The notes below the pieces were generated by a model. The model was not told the origin of the DNA. It made no database searches and saw only the letters and a program-made list of their open reading frames with translations. A DNA stretch of 64,000 nt from Tolypocladium sp. Sup5 PDA-1 (taxonomy: Eukaryota > Ascomycota > Sordariomycetes > Hypocreales > Ophiocordycipitaceae), in assembly GCA_000750105.3 (NCBI GenBank), contig JPHH03000002.1, forward strand, positions 992,001-1,056,000. Reading direction: 5' to 3'. This document shows positions 21,605 to 34,300 of the stretch, piece after piece (position 1 is the first letter of the stretch; the number at the start of each line of letters is the position of its first letter). Made by a program: the position numbers and the translations under genes.

Positions 21605-22552
21605 CTAAACTTTGCGGAAGTCTGGAGAACCAAGTTAGCAAGAGGAAGCAAGCAAAGGGGAGCAGAGTGGGCAACTGACCTTGAAGCACCGGGTAGATCA
21701 TCTCGAAAGCCTGGTAGATTTCCTCTCGCACCTTGGCACCGGTCAAGACGATCTTGCCGCTGACAAAGATCAAGAGGACGATCTTGGGCTTGATCATGCG
21801 GTAGATGAGACCAGGGAACAACTCGGGCTCGTAAGAGCTGAAGTTGTGATGGCGCGATGCGAGACCCTCGAGACGAATCGGGAACTTGATGTCGCAAGAG
21901 CCAACAATGTTCTGGATCTTGAAATCCGTGAACTTCGCGTTGAATCCGAGCTTCTGGATAATGCGAGCATACTTGCGCGACGCAAGCTTCGAATCGTCCT
22001 CGGATTTCGCACCCGTCACGACCATCTTGCCACTGGCGAAAATGAGGGCGGTGGTCTTGGGCTCACGAATACGCATGATGACGGCAGCGAAACGCTTCAG
22101 ACAGTTAGCAACTGTAGACATTATTACAGATGACGAGTATGGTGTTGATGACATACCTTTGGGTTGTACTCGGCGTTTCGCGCGTGCAGCGCAATCGTCT
22201 TCAGATCCAGGCGGCAATCGAGATTGACCGTGGCGACGATGTTCCTTTGAAAACTCATGTTAAGCATCATGCTGCACAGCAAAGTTGCCCACACTCATGA
22301 TACATACTGCAAAGTAGGCGTGATCCCACTGGGCCCCTGGTTCGCCACAGGCGTAGCAGCGGGAGTGGCGGGAGTCACCCCATTTCCGTTTGCCGCATGC
22401 TGGCCGTTGACGGCCGGTCGCTGGCCAGCGTCGCCGTTGCTCGATGGCGGAGTCAGCTCGTTGGTCGCGCCGGGGAACGACAGCGAGCCGGGCGCAGTGA
22501 ACGCCTTCGCCTGAGCGGCGTTGGAGGGGTGCGTCTGAATGCCTTCCATCAT
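21605..22552 (-). CDS. TATA-box-binding protein (TBP)
   Basis: General transcription factor of RNA polymerases I, II and III. Four exons: 22308-22552, 22157-22244, 21680-22094 and 21605-21621, total 254 residues. The variable N-terminus (about 80 residues, Ala/Pro/Asn-rich) precedes the saddle, which consists of two imperfect repeats: NIVATVNLDCRLDLKTIALHARNAEYNPKRFAAV with the following FASGKMVVTGAKSE, and the second repeat with FVSGKIVLTGAKVREE. The last exon is a 17-nt micro-exon coding only the end of the terminal helix (DFRKV); without it the protein would read into an intron. The intron before RFAAVIMRI uses an AAG acceptor after a GCTAACT branch site. Either of two adjacent ATGs (22552 or 22549) may be the start; the first is used here. 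Confidence 0.97.
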
Positions 22553-25500
22553 CTTGATCTTGGCGGTTGTCAAGCGTAGATGCGGTTGAGTGTTCGGACG
22601 AGCAGATCTGACGAGCCGTTAGTTTCGATCGCGCAAAGGCCGGGGCGGTGGTGCACTGATAGAAGACGTGATGCAGAGGAGGCACGGGTTTCGAAGAGCT
22701 TGCAAAATTGTGATGTGAAGCAGTGAAGGTGGCGCGTGCAGTGCAGCGGAGAAAGTAAGTGGTGCGCGCAATCAGCCTGGCAACCAGTCTGCCAGCTGCC
22801 AGGCCCATTGTCGCCAGCAGTGAATCACTGCAGTGATGGGAGGAGTGCACTAGCAGGAGAGGCCACCTACCACTAGCGGGAGATGAACAAGTGAATGTCT
22901 CCCCTACAGAATGATGCTCGAGAAGGATGGGCTGCTTGCGCTGCGATGCGATGGCCGCGAGGGTCAAGCTGCAGACGCAAACGAGGCGGGAAATCGAGAT
23001 TTGAGAGACGTGCTCGGTCGAGGATGTGTGGTATCGCACGGTGGTCCGCGATCGTAGGCTCAACCAGGACTCTCGAGATCTCGTTTCAATTCAAGGCTTC
23101 TTTTTGTTCTTCTATTGTTGTCTACGCACGCGCAACGACCCGATGGCGACGGACAACGATAGATTTTCGCTTTTCTGTCTTCGTCGGGGTCAACGAGGTC
23201 GTTTGCACGGAGGGCGACGGCTCGAGGAACGTATTCCAGTTCTCGTTGCCTGCTCGCGGGGACGTCGGACGCCGATCAACCTGAGAGGGCGGCTCACTCG
23301 CTTTCCAGGGGCCACGCGCTCGCTGCGCAAGAGAGGGTATGAGAGGCCTTTTGCGGGACGATGCAGCAGATGCAGGTCGGCGGAAAAGGCGTCGGTTTGA
23401 TGCAGAAGAGAGAGTGAGGCAAGATGGAAGCGAAGCGGTGCCAGCCAGGTCAAGGTGGGGCGTGACGTCGTAGAGGGTGGAAAAATTAAGAGTGGCCGAC
23501 GTATGTGGTAGGTACGTACGTAAGGCCACCGGTCAGCACTTCCGCGCAAGAATGGCGGAACAATCGGGTTGGGGGAGGCCTGGGTACTTATAATTTTGGC
23601 ACTCGCGGGCCCAGGCATTTCCCCCAGGCAACAACAGGCCTGTGGCGCCGCCTTTGGCAGGCTAGGCCTGAGGTTAGCGTGCGCGCTAAGGGGTGCGCCG
23701 GCCAATCACCGCGTCGGAAAGTGGTGATTTTATCTCCTTTTTCCCACCATGCAACCCAGTCCGGCGCCAACACCCCCCCTGAGGTACCCCGGTAGCACAC
23801 AGTGGGTCGTTGTACTTGCGTGCGAGCGCTATGCACTGATGGTGTCAGGGCACGGACAAGCCCTGGGGCACGTTTCTTTGTGCTGGTGGTTTTTGCCCGA
23901 GCTGGACGCTCGTCAGCTCACCACACATCTCGCCTCTGTTCGCTGGACAGTGCGTGCTTGAACTTGATTCCGTCCCCTTTCATTCTCTGCCACGCACCCG
24001 CCGAACAGACGCCAGAACAGCCAGCGGTACCGCGAGGTCGCAGCACGACGACGACAGAGCAGGACCACCGCCGCCACAACTGGACTCGCTCACGACTTCC
24101 CGAAGACGACGACGACGAAGACGACTACGACGGCCAACGGCCCCGATCATTTGCGATACGACCGACTCCTCTCGCACTGCGCATCTGCATCGTGCCACGA
24201 CGATAAGCAACTCGCCTGGCGGGCCGGGGCTGGGGGGGCTGGAAATTATGGACCGCGGTTGGCCGCGTCCCGTCCGTCGTCCAGTCCGCGCGCCCCAAGC
24301 CCACTGGTTTCCCGCTGGGCCTCGCCCTGAAATTGCCTCCTGGCCACCCCTCGACATCCCCCTCACACACGTCCAGACCGCAGAGACAAGGTCTGAAACA
24401 CCCACTTTCGCCCCTGAGGTGAGGATGCTTCACAGCGGCACTGGCCCGGAGAGGCTACGTGTCCCTGTCGAAGGAGAGGGAGGGCACAGAAGACGACGAC
24501 ATGGCACCACCGGACCTGGCAGCAACGCTTGTGCTCGCTCACTACCTGCGCACCCAGGCAAAAGCGACGGCTCTCGTGTGCGTCTGCATCACGCATCCCG
24601 CAGTCGCCTGGGGACGCGCCCTGCCCAGTGGCGACATTTCGCGTCGCACCCATCCCAGCCAGGCGTCGCGACGCAGACAGAGTTTTCGCCGTCTGCGAGG
24701 AGGGAGGAGACGACGGTGGCAGACCGTGTGTGAGTCATGGATTCTGGTCCAACCATTTCCCGTGTGCGGCTCCCCCCCCAGAGGCTCGCTGTTTGCGGGC
24801 TCTGAGTGGCTGGCGGCCCAAGTCCCGGTACTTTAGCCTCGCGGCTCGTCAGCCTCCCGAACCACCGTACCGGCTGGTTGTCGAGGCGACCTGGCGAAGT
24901 CGCCCTCCGTCGCAGTGCGAAATCGACGGCGCAAGAAGCATCTTCAATTGCTTCGCTGTCGTCTGTCGAGTTTTCGCGGCTCGCAGCCGTCGTGCAGGTG
25001 CCGTTCTGGTGATTCTGATCTTCGGCGGCCATGGCGGAAAATTTAGATGCGCCCAGGATCGCCAAGTATCGATACCTCTTCTGACACAGCCCCGGTTTAG
25101 GGGCTGTCTTGTGAAAGTACCGCGTTAACAATTTTCTGGCTCCGCGACCTTGTCCGGAGCTTCCAGTCCCTCTGCCACAGTGCAGAGTAAACTGGAAAAA
25201 GCAATACCCATCGCTGGCCAGTGCAACATCACGACGTCTGTTTGCTGGACCCCTACATTTTGCATCTGTCAAGGCTCTTGCAATTTCATATTTGTTTTTC
25301 TTTTTCTTCTTTTAAATTGCCGCCTACAAGTGCAGGCTCAGCGATCTCACGCCGGTTGGGCGGCGTTGGTGATTCAGGGTCCCCGTCCCGACTGGAACGG
25401 ATACGTGGAATGTTCGTTTGCTCCCTCACTTGCTTCGTCGTCCGACCCTGAATGTCAACAACTCGCTTCACCGAGCATTGTTGTGCTATGCTCTTCACAC

Positions 25501-25626
25501 CCCGGTCCCCGTATGTGTTCTGCAACCGTATGTACAAAGATCAAACAACGAGAAGCTGCCCAGCGGCAATGATGCATCTACTGTAGAACCGTGTGCGCAT
25601 AGCCAGGTATCATACAAAGTTGGAAA
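22553..25626. other. 3.1-kb intergenic region upstream of TBP
   Basis: Contains the TBP promoter and the ETF-QO 3' end. Reading frames of up to about 260 codons occur on the plus strand (23,950-24,730) but are Arg/Pro/Ser-rich, lack domains and have no matching splice structure. A T-rich run near 25,290-25,320 is noted. I see no gene that I would defend. Confidence 0.55.
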
Positions 25627-27569
25627 TCAAGTCATGTAGTACTTGGGTCCCTCGCCGCCCTGGGGTACTTGCCAGTTGATATCTTGTTGAGGAGCCTTGA
25701 TATCGCACGTCTTGCAATGGATACAGCTGTTCGGATCGGTCAGCTGTGGTCTGGTCAACAGTACGCCAGGGGCTCGGGTACTTACTTTTGAGAGTTTATT
25801 TGGAACCTCACGCCGTGGGGCTTTGATTCGTCCTCGACGTACTCATACACGCCGGCCGGACAGAAGCGGTTCTCCAGCCCCTTGAACGGAGGGTACGCCT
25901 TGTTGGTGTGGGCGTCCCAGTCCTTGACCTGCAGGTGGACGGGCTGATCCTCCTCGTGGTTTGTGCCGGTACGGGAGACGCTGGTGAGGATGTCGAAGCT
26001 GATTTTGCCGTCGGGCTTCTCATACTCGATCTTGGGGAACTGGTCTGCCGGCTTCGTGGCCGCATAGTCAGGAGTCTTGTGGCTCAAGGTCCAAGGAACC
26101 CGGCCCTTCAGGATGTATGCTTCCAGGCCAGAGTATGCGACGCCGCCGTAGAGACCCAGCGGAGTGTGGAATGAGGGACGCATGTTGCGCACTTCCTTGA
26201 GCTCTTTCCAGATGGAGGACTTGCGGAGAGAGTCCTCGTAGTCGTAGAGGAACACCGTGCCTTCGGTGGTCTGGCTCAGGGCAGTCCATGCCGCCTCGGC
26301 AGCCAGCATACCAGACTTCATGGCATTGTGCGTTCCCTTGACCTTTGGTACGTTGACAAAGCCGGCAGAGTCTCCAATGAGCGCACCGCCGGGGAATGCG
26401 ACCTTGGGTATCGACTGGAAGCCACCCTCGACCAACGCCCTGGCGCCATACGAGATGCACTTGCCGCCTTCGAGGACGTTCTTGAACAGCGGGTGGTGCT
26501 TGAGCTTCTGGAACTCCTGGTACGGCGAAAGCCAGGGGTTCTGGTAGTCCAGCGACACCACCAGCCCCAGGCTCACGAGGTTCTCGCCAAAGTGATACAT
26601 GAAGGAGCCTCCGTATACGTCCTTGGGCAGAGGGTAGCCCATGGAGTGGACAATCAGACCCTTCTCAAACTTGGCAGGGTCAATCTCCCACACCTCCTTG
26701 AGGCCCAGTCCGTACGTCTGGTGCTGGCTGTCTTTCCGCAGGTCGAACTTGTTGATGATCTGTTTGGTCAAGCTCCCATGGCACCCCTCGCCAAACATTG
26801 TTATTCTGGCGTGGAACTCCATGCCGCGCTCAAACGTATCCTTGGGCTTGCCATCTCGCCCAATGCCCAGGTCGTTCGTGGCCACGCCCTTGACCGAGCC
26901 GTCCGAGCCATACAGGACCTCGGAGGCAGCGAAGCCGGGATAAACCTCGACACCGAGCTCCTCGGCCCGCTCGCCCAGCCACTTGACGAACTGGTTGAGA
27001 CTGACGATGTAGTTGCCGTGGTTGCTCATCTGCGGAGGGGCGGGGATGGGGATGGCGGAGGTCTTGGTGAGGAAGCGCATCCGGTCGGTGCCGGCGGGGG
27101 TCGCGTGCTCGAAGCGATTGGGGTTGGACTCGTCGAGCCAGTCGGGGATGAGCTCGTTGATGGAGGACGGTTGGATCACGGCGCCAGAGAGAATATGCGC
27201 GCCGATGTCGCCGGCCTTTTCCAGAACCAGTACTCTGAAATCCTCGTTGCCGGCCTCGTTGGCCATCTGCTTCAACCGGATCGCCGCGCTCAACCCCGCG
27301 GGGCCGCCGCCGACGATGCACACATCGACCTCGTCCGACTCGCGCTCAATGCTCGCAGGGTCAAACGCCTCCTCCGCGTCCGCCATGCGCAGCCTCGCGC
27401 CGGTGCTAAACGCCCGTACGCCGGGCATTGACAGCCGCATCGCCGGCCGCGCAACGGCAGCGGTCCTCGACACCGCGGCCGCCGGGCGGAGGGCCTGCCT
27501 CGGCCGCCATTTTGCAATCGCTCGGGTGCTGCGCTGGACGCATCTCGACACAGGTACGGGGGTCGACAT
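25627..27569 (-). CDS. Electron transfer flavoprotein-ubiquinone oxidoreductase, mitochondrial
   Basis: ETF-QO (yeast CIR2, human ETFDH): passes electrons from fatty-acid and amino-acid dehydrogenases through ETF to ubiquinone at the mitochondrial inner membrane. Exons 25786-27569 and 25627-25726, 627 residues. An Arg/Ala-rich N-terminus without acidic residues until about residue 64 is a mitochondrial presequence. FAD motif VDVCIVGGGPAGLSAA at 81-96; ubiquinone/FAD region GDIGAHILSGAVIQP; C-terminal 4Fe-4S ligands C570 (CPAG), C596, C599 and C602 (CIHCKTC), the last three encoded by the second exon. The protein ends GGEGPKYYMT, typical of the family. The intron lies in the codon for N595. 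Complete, with no missing cofactor ligand. Confidence 0.97.
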
Positions 27570-29497
27570 GGTTCCTGGTCTGGGGGAGGAGGGAGGTGGC
27601 TCTGGCGCTCCTCGCGAACGGCTCGGCTCGAGAAGAGATGGATAGAGGGAAGCGTGGGTCAACGACGTAAGAAGTTGTACGGACAGCTGCGTTACAATTA
27701 TCTGCTCGGCAATTGGCTGGTGGGGAGCTGTGTGGCCCGGAAGCTGGTTTGGGATAGCCGACCCAAGCCGGAGGTCCGGTAGACCTGTGGGGTACCTGTC
27801 AAATTGCACACATTGTCACGAAACATGTGACAGGGCTCGGCTTAAGAAGTACCGTTCAAGTACACGAATCCATTGAACAACGCTCACGAGCCATCCGACA
27901 ACGGCTTCGACGGCCGGAGCAATCCGGACGTCATGCCTGCATTACCTTGGTCCGGCCTGCCAATACGTCAAGGCTCTGGCTCCGTAACCCGGTTTAGGAG
28001 ACCGTTGGCTCTTGTGTTTTGTACTGCACTTGCGGTTTGAGCCGGATTGCTCAAGGGCCCCACGATGCCTTCTTGAGTCAATGTTTGACTCTGGTTGGCA
28101 GCGAGGAGAAGCATAACAGCGTTTCGTCGGTCGTCCCACGCGGGCATCCCGTGCTCCCGCCCAAGGCGGCATTGAGAAGCGGCGCCACTTCCACGACAAT
28201 TCCCTGGCTCGGTTTTCGAAAACCCCATTGCCCACGCACCGGATCTTGCTAGACAACCAGTCCCTCCAAAATCGAAGAAGTGGGCGTCACGACTTAAACA
28301 TGAACAGCATCTTTCCCTGGGACAGAGAGCGAGAGCACATATCTTCCTTTCGAACTCAAGCTGCTGCATTCCTGCAGAATGTGTTGGACATGGCGGGTAG
28401 GTAGAGAGGATAGCAAGCTTGTCTAGGGTGTAGACTCGGCCTGTAGAAATTAGGCCGGAAGTTCGAGATCTGCCCGCTCTTGGCAACAAGACATCCTGAT
28501 ACCAGTGTATTTTAGAAGACAAATCCAGTGGAAATACCAACCACGTCTCGCAGCTAGAATCATTCATAAAAGGAGAAAACGCACCTAATCTCTTGTAGTG
28601 TGCGGGGGCTCCGACTTTGTCCCTTGCAGTGGGTATGGCTAACTACAAGACGCGTTCGGAGAGGTGCAGGCAATACTCCGTACAACTGAATTGATTTGCT
28701 AGTAGAGTAGCAGCTCGACGTATTCCGTAGCCCCGAGTAACGGCAAGGAAGAGCAGGGAATAAGGGATGTACCTTCCTTACACTGCGTCTGCTATTGATC
28801 ATGCGGCCTTTGCATTTCGGTGTTGGTGCTGTTGACTACCCTAGACCCATGTCATGTTGGGAGTTCCTCCTTACCCCACACTCACATTGGAGAGATATGG
28901 GTTGATCCCCAGCCACCGTACGTGCTCGGAGCGACTGCCGAGAAGACGGGAATAGGGTTCAGCTGTTCAGGCGCCATCTGCCCAAATTAAACACCACATT
29001 TGGAGTCGCGATACTCCGTGCTTGCAGCGGTTACACAGCAGGCCCAGCTGCACCCCGACTCGTGATGATCTCGCATAGACCACGGCCACGTCTGCAATAC
29101 AACCACAAGCCCAGGCCGTGCTCATCATGGCTCGTCCCCGCATCGAGCTAGACGCAGAGGTGTCGCCCGATGCAACACCGGCGATCCAAAGACACTGAGA
29201 AACCGCTCGACCAACATGGGGCTAGGCGATCGTTGGACGGACATCCTGGTTTTCATGGCATCCTGCAGATGAACTGTTCTCGCCCGTGAGCTACTACCCC
29301 GCATCCCGACTGGAGGTTTCTCGGCGCCTTTGTAGGTGAAGTGATAGGCGACGGGTGACGGGTGATCATATGATGTATCTTGGGGGTTGGGAATCCCCAG
29401 TCTCGGGGGTGAGACGCTATAAAGATAGACGCTCCTCTCACGTGGAAAGAAATCAAGCCAGACAAGACGCGTGAGCCTGGCTTCATCATCACCGGCC
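27570..29497. other. 1.9-kb intergenic region between divergent ETF-QO and GH125
   Basis: Divergent promoter region. An ACTCCGTA motif copy lies at 28675-28682. A TATA box for the GH125 gene is listed separately. No gene or RNA is supported. Confidence 0.6.
29418..29423 (+). promoter_or_regulatory. TATA box of the GH125 gene
   Basis: TATAAA 75 bp upstream of the GH125 ATG, in the sequence CGCTATAAAGATAG. The distance is short but plausible for a fungal gene with a brief leader. Confidence 0.6.
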
Positions 29498-31215
29498 ATG
29501 AAGCATACACTCGTTCTCGTTCTCTTTGGTGCGGCAGCGGCAGTTGGTGTTCCGTCAGACTGCCCTGCCTACGACAACTACGCTGCCCAGCGCCACCCGC
29601 CATTTTCCTGCGGCAAATTCAAGTATCCCTACCAGCGTCCGGATTCGCGCTGCCGTACCTATGCGGTTCCAGAGGTGGAGCAGACAATCCAGAAGGTCAA
29701 GAGCCAGATCAAGGACCCAGACCTGTACAGGCTCTTCGTAAACTCATGGCCCAACACGGTCGACACGACCATCCTGTGGAGAGGAGTGTCGAGCGACAAC
29801 CCGGACGAAGAGGTGAGCACCCGAATTGACGACTCTGAATGAGCGTGTAACTGACCAGAGAAGCTGGCATTTATCAGCACTGGCGATATCCACGCCATGT
29901 GGCTTCGTGACAGCGCCAACCAGCTCCAGTCTTATAAGCCGATCCTCAACATCGCCTCCAACAATGCGTCAAACAACATCGCCACTCTCTACCGCGGCGC
30001 CATCAACCTACAGGCACGGTACATCCGCGAGTTCCCACACTGCAACTCCTTCCAGCCGCCCCCAGAGGCCAAACTGCCGCCGGTCCACAACAAGCGGCAT
30101 CTGTCCAAGAGAGGCGACACCGTCAACCCGCCGTACGACCCCAACGTCGTCTTCGAGTGCAAGTATGAGCTTGATTCGCTGTCGGCGTTCCTGCAGCTAT
30201 CCTGGGACTACTACGACGTGACCAAGGACGTCAACTTCTTTGGCAAGTTCCACTGGGCAGAGGCCGCCAAGACGATCCTCAAGACGGCCAACGATATGAT
30301 GCAAGGGACGTACACGGAAGACGGGCACGTCAACAAGTCTCCCTACACCTGGCTACGCGATGCGAACAGCGCCACGGAGACGGTGTCGAACAACGGCGCT
30401 GGTAACCCCGTGGTGGGCAACCTGGGCCTCGTACGCAGCTTCTTCCGCCCATCGGACGACTCGACCATCTACCAGTACTTTATCCCCGCCAACATGATGT
30501 TCTCTCGGTTCCTCAAGGCATGCGTGGTGATTATGGAGTCGATTGACAAGGACACGGCTGCCCAGATGACGAAGATGGCGGATGGTATTGCCAAGGCCAT
30601 CAACGAGCACGGCATCATCAAGCATCCCAAGTACGGCGACATCTACGCCTTTGAAGTTGACGGATTCGGGTCGTCAAACCTCATGGTAAGAAACGTCATC
30701 CCCTAACAGTCATTGCACTTGCTAACGCAGCCGACCAGGACGACGCCAACATCCCATCGCTGCTCAGCATCCCCCATCTCGGCTACAAGCCCGCGTCTGA
30801 CCCCATCTACAAGCGAACCCGCGACTTTGTCCTCAGCCGCTCGAACCCTTACTTCGGCTACGGCCCCGTCCTCAACTCCATCGGCGGCCCGCACCTCAGC
30901 CCCGGCATGGCGTGGCCCATGGGCGTCATCATGCAGACCATGACGTCCAACGACGACGACGAGATTGTCCGCGGCATCAAGCAGCTGATGGGCTCTACGA
31001 GCGGCCTGGGCCTCATTCACGAGTCGGTGAACACGCACGACGACGCCAAGTGGAGCAGGTCTTGGTAAGTTGCACGCCCCTGCTCGTTATATGCGAGAGC
31101 TTCGCAATGCTGACTGCTCTTCAGGTTCGCGTGGGCGAATGGGCTGTTTGGACAAATGATTCTGGATCTAATTGACAGGAAGCCGGAGCTGTTGAAGAAG
31201 AGCTACCAGGCCTGA
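29498..31215 (+). CDS. Secreted glycoside hydrolase family 125 exo-alpha-1,6-mannosidase
   Basis: GH125 (former DUF1237) enzyme that removes alpha-1,6-linked mannose, probably from fungal N-glycans or cell-wall mannan. Four exons: 29498-29812, 29861-30685, 30739-31064 and 31125-31215; 518 residues. A signal peptide is evident (KHTLVLVLFGAAAAVGV), followed by an N-terminal block DCPAYDNYAAQRHPPFSCG. Family hallmarks are FISTGDIHAMWLRDSANQ near the start of exon 2, KYELDSLSAFLQLSWDYY, the SPYTWLRDANSATE region, and the GGPHLSPGMAWPMGVIMQ and GLIHESVNTHDDAKWSRSWFAWANGLFG blocks. The introns are 48, 53 and 60 bp. Its stop codon is only 174 bp from that of the convergent HECT ligase, so the 3' UTRs probably overlap. 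Confidence 0.95.
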
Positions 31216-31389
31216 GGGGGTCACAATTGGGGAGCAAGCGAGCTTTGAGTTCGTATCTAGTCATAAATGATTTGCAAGCGTAAGAAGAAGTCATGGCCAG
31301 TGTCCATGTGCCACCTCCGACTCCGCCAATGCGTTGGAATACATTCAATGAATCCGCCAATGCTGATGCCGTACTCCCGCTCCATTCTC

Positions 31390-34300
31390 TTAACTCAAAT
31401 CGAAGCCTGCACCCGACGTCACGGCATAGAGCAGCTTCTCCCTCAGCGTCAACTCGCTCGTGTACCGCGGCAGCTTGAGCAAGTTGACACACGTGCTCGT
31501 GCTCGGCAACCGTTCCTCATCCGTGCCGCCGTCCCTGATGCTAAACTTGGGCCGCAACTGAGAGAAGCCCAACAGCGGCGCCCGCGGCGTGGAGCTGACG
31601 TACTTGAGCACATCCCGTCTCTGTGCATCCGTGAAGCCGCTCATAACCTTCCAGAACAGCTTGATCGTTGGATGCTCCTCCCTATCATCACCAATCTCGT
31701 AGAGGCCGCTGTACACCGTGTTCTGCCGGAGGTCCTCAAGGTCGATTTCTGACGAGTCTCCACCGACGAGGCGCTGCAGCTCAGACTGGTTGAACATGGA
31801 CAGCCAGGAGGGGCGGATGATGGCGCGGAGACCGCGAAGGAAAGCTGCAGTTTGCAGGGATGGCTGTACGACTAGCCGATGGCGGGCCATGTATGAGATG
31901 TAAAGTAGACGGTTGTCGTTGGTGACGGACGTCTCGTCGCCATTTGGTATCAGCTTCCTCGTGATCGTCTTCACGGGCTGCCCAGGTGGTGAGACTTGAT
32001 CCTCAACCGTAAAGTCGAAACCAAGGTCGGTGACGTTGCCGGGATAGTTTTTGAGTCGCAGCATCCCCTTGTACAGATCCTCGTCCATGTCCCGCAAGTC
32101 ATTGATGCTGCCCTTGTACGAGTTCTCTTCTTTGGGCCCTGCGGAAGGCCACTTGAGGAGAAAGAACCCGGCAAACGCCAGATCGACGAGGATTCCCTCG
32201 TACATGCATTTCCCCACGATCCGCCCCAGGAACTCGAAGCGCTTGAGCAAGCTAGCCATGGCATCTCTCCAGTCAGCGGAGTCCTCGGCCAACCCGTATT
32301 GTCGTAAGGATTCTCGCATGGTGTCTGCTGCTGTGGGATTGGGGAACAGCAGCCCTTGCTCATTCGAAGTGAACATGCCCTCATCCCCTTCCTCGTTTCC
32401 GAACGCCTCGGACGTAACGCTTGTCAGGAACTCTTTGGTGACCCCGCCGCCGTCAATTCCTGCTTCAGGGGTATCGAACTGATCCACAAAGGTAATCTGA
32501 ATCGTGTCTTTAAAGCCTTCGCCCAACTGATAGAACTCTTTGTATGCGTCCTGGAATAGCTGTCCTCGTCGGATTCTGGCATGATGCCTGGAGGAAGGCA
32601 TGGGGAACATGGGGAAAGGGTTATCCCCCCCTCTGCGAGCTCTGTCCAACTGGATGAACTGCCGGAAGATCATGACCCGGATTTCGAAAGGGACGACGAA
32701 AGGCATGTGCTTCAGGATCTCGAGCTTCGGACCCATTTCCGCCAACCTGCGTTCTCGTTGGGTGCGCATTTGCTGCGCTTTCAGCCTCTCCAGTCTAACG
32801 TGACGAGAAAGCCGTTGACCTGCGATTGTGGAGTAGAGTCCTGAGTCGAGGTCGTAACTGTCCATATCAGAATCCGCTTCGTCATCGCTTTCCTCAGCCT
32901 CTTCTTTGTTCTGTCGTTGCTCCTCCGCTATGACCGCGCTGACGAAATCTTCTTGCTCAAGCTTGCCGGTCATGAGCCAGTGATCGGGGGGCAGAAAGTG
33001 CATTCTGGAGTCTCTCTCGTACAGCATCTTTAGTGCTGTCGTGAGGATGGTTCGGAGGCCATCCAGGTCAACCTTGGTCGATGCCAGCGATGTGGGGGCA
33101 GTGCTGGTAGGGGCAGTGTCGAACGATTCGTCCGCGCCCAGATACGAGTCCAGACGAGACTTGGCATTCGACTCAATCGCTTTTTGGCTCTTCGAAAGTT
33201 CGTTGGCTTTGTAATGCAGTGCAAAGGCTGTGTTTTTCAAGAATATCGTAAGCGCCTCCACGTCCTCAAGAGACAGGCTGCAGGATCGGAGTCGTGATGT
33301 GGAAGAATTGCTCTCCCGAGCTTGATTGCTCATGCCACTAAAAAAGTCTTCGTCATCGCTAAGGCGAAGGATGAATATGTATAACTCGAGGAAAAGCAGG
33401 ATGATGCGCCACTCCTGCTCTTCGGTCGTTTCGCTCGAGAGTTGAGAGGCACCGCGAAGGTATCTTCGGAGCGTGTCGGAGGGTCGTTCCGACTCGGATT
33501 TCAACTTTCGGAACACAGAAGTCTGCTTCATGATTTGCCACAGGAATTTGACTGTCGGGATCTGTCCGGATGCTGTCGGGATTTCCTCAAGGAATAGGCG
33601 CATGCGGGTATCGTCAGCGCTGGTCGGGAAGCACTGCAGCAACGTCAGAATGTAGCCGGCGAGGACACTTGTCCCGTGAGACTCATGGTTCGACGTCTGC
33701 GCCAGGCTGTCGGAAAAGTCGTACAGGAGCCGAGAAATGCCATCGTGATCGACAAGTGAGGCCAGCTGATGCGAGACATAAGGCTGGAGCGGCTGTACGA
33801 TCGAGTCGCCTGCTGCCTTGGAAGGGGGCGGTGGGACAGACTTGATCCCAGAACGGACGCTGATTTCAGATGAAAGAAACGATAGCTGAGAAAGGAGTGC
33901 GCTAAGGAAGGCAAACTTGTCCGATGGATTCGGCCGAAAGTGACCCAGGTCGATGAAGTGAGCCAGCAACCACAGAAGACCATCTTTCGAAACAAGTGTC
34001 TCCGGAGAGGCCACATAGCTTGTCCTGATTGCCTCGGACAGTTTGCCCATTTGGATGCCCCCCGAAAACAAGGCAATGCTGTCTTCGAAATGGATCATGT
34101 CGTGGCACGCTAAGAAGCTAAAGGCAAGAGCCTTATACGCGGAGGACACTGCTATTCGAGGCGTCAGTAACATTTCCGACCCAACAATCCTCTCAGCACA
34201 AGAGCAGGATTGGCGAAGCAAATGGTATCACGCACCGTCGCCCGAGGCCGCTCTGAGCGGCGTGGTGAGCGCCTCGGTTAATAACTCTTTCCACTTTCCA

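Noticed and set aside
23954..24733. 259-codon plus-strand frame between TBP and ETF-QO
   Set aside because: Poly-Arg and His/Pro-rich, no motif, no splice context; probably chance in GC-rich DNA.
26328..27431. 367-codon plus-strand frame opposite ETF-QO
   Set aside because: Antisense shadow of a strongly conserved gene with no independent signals.
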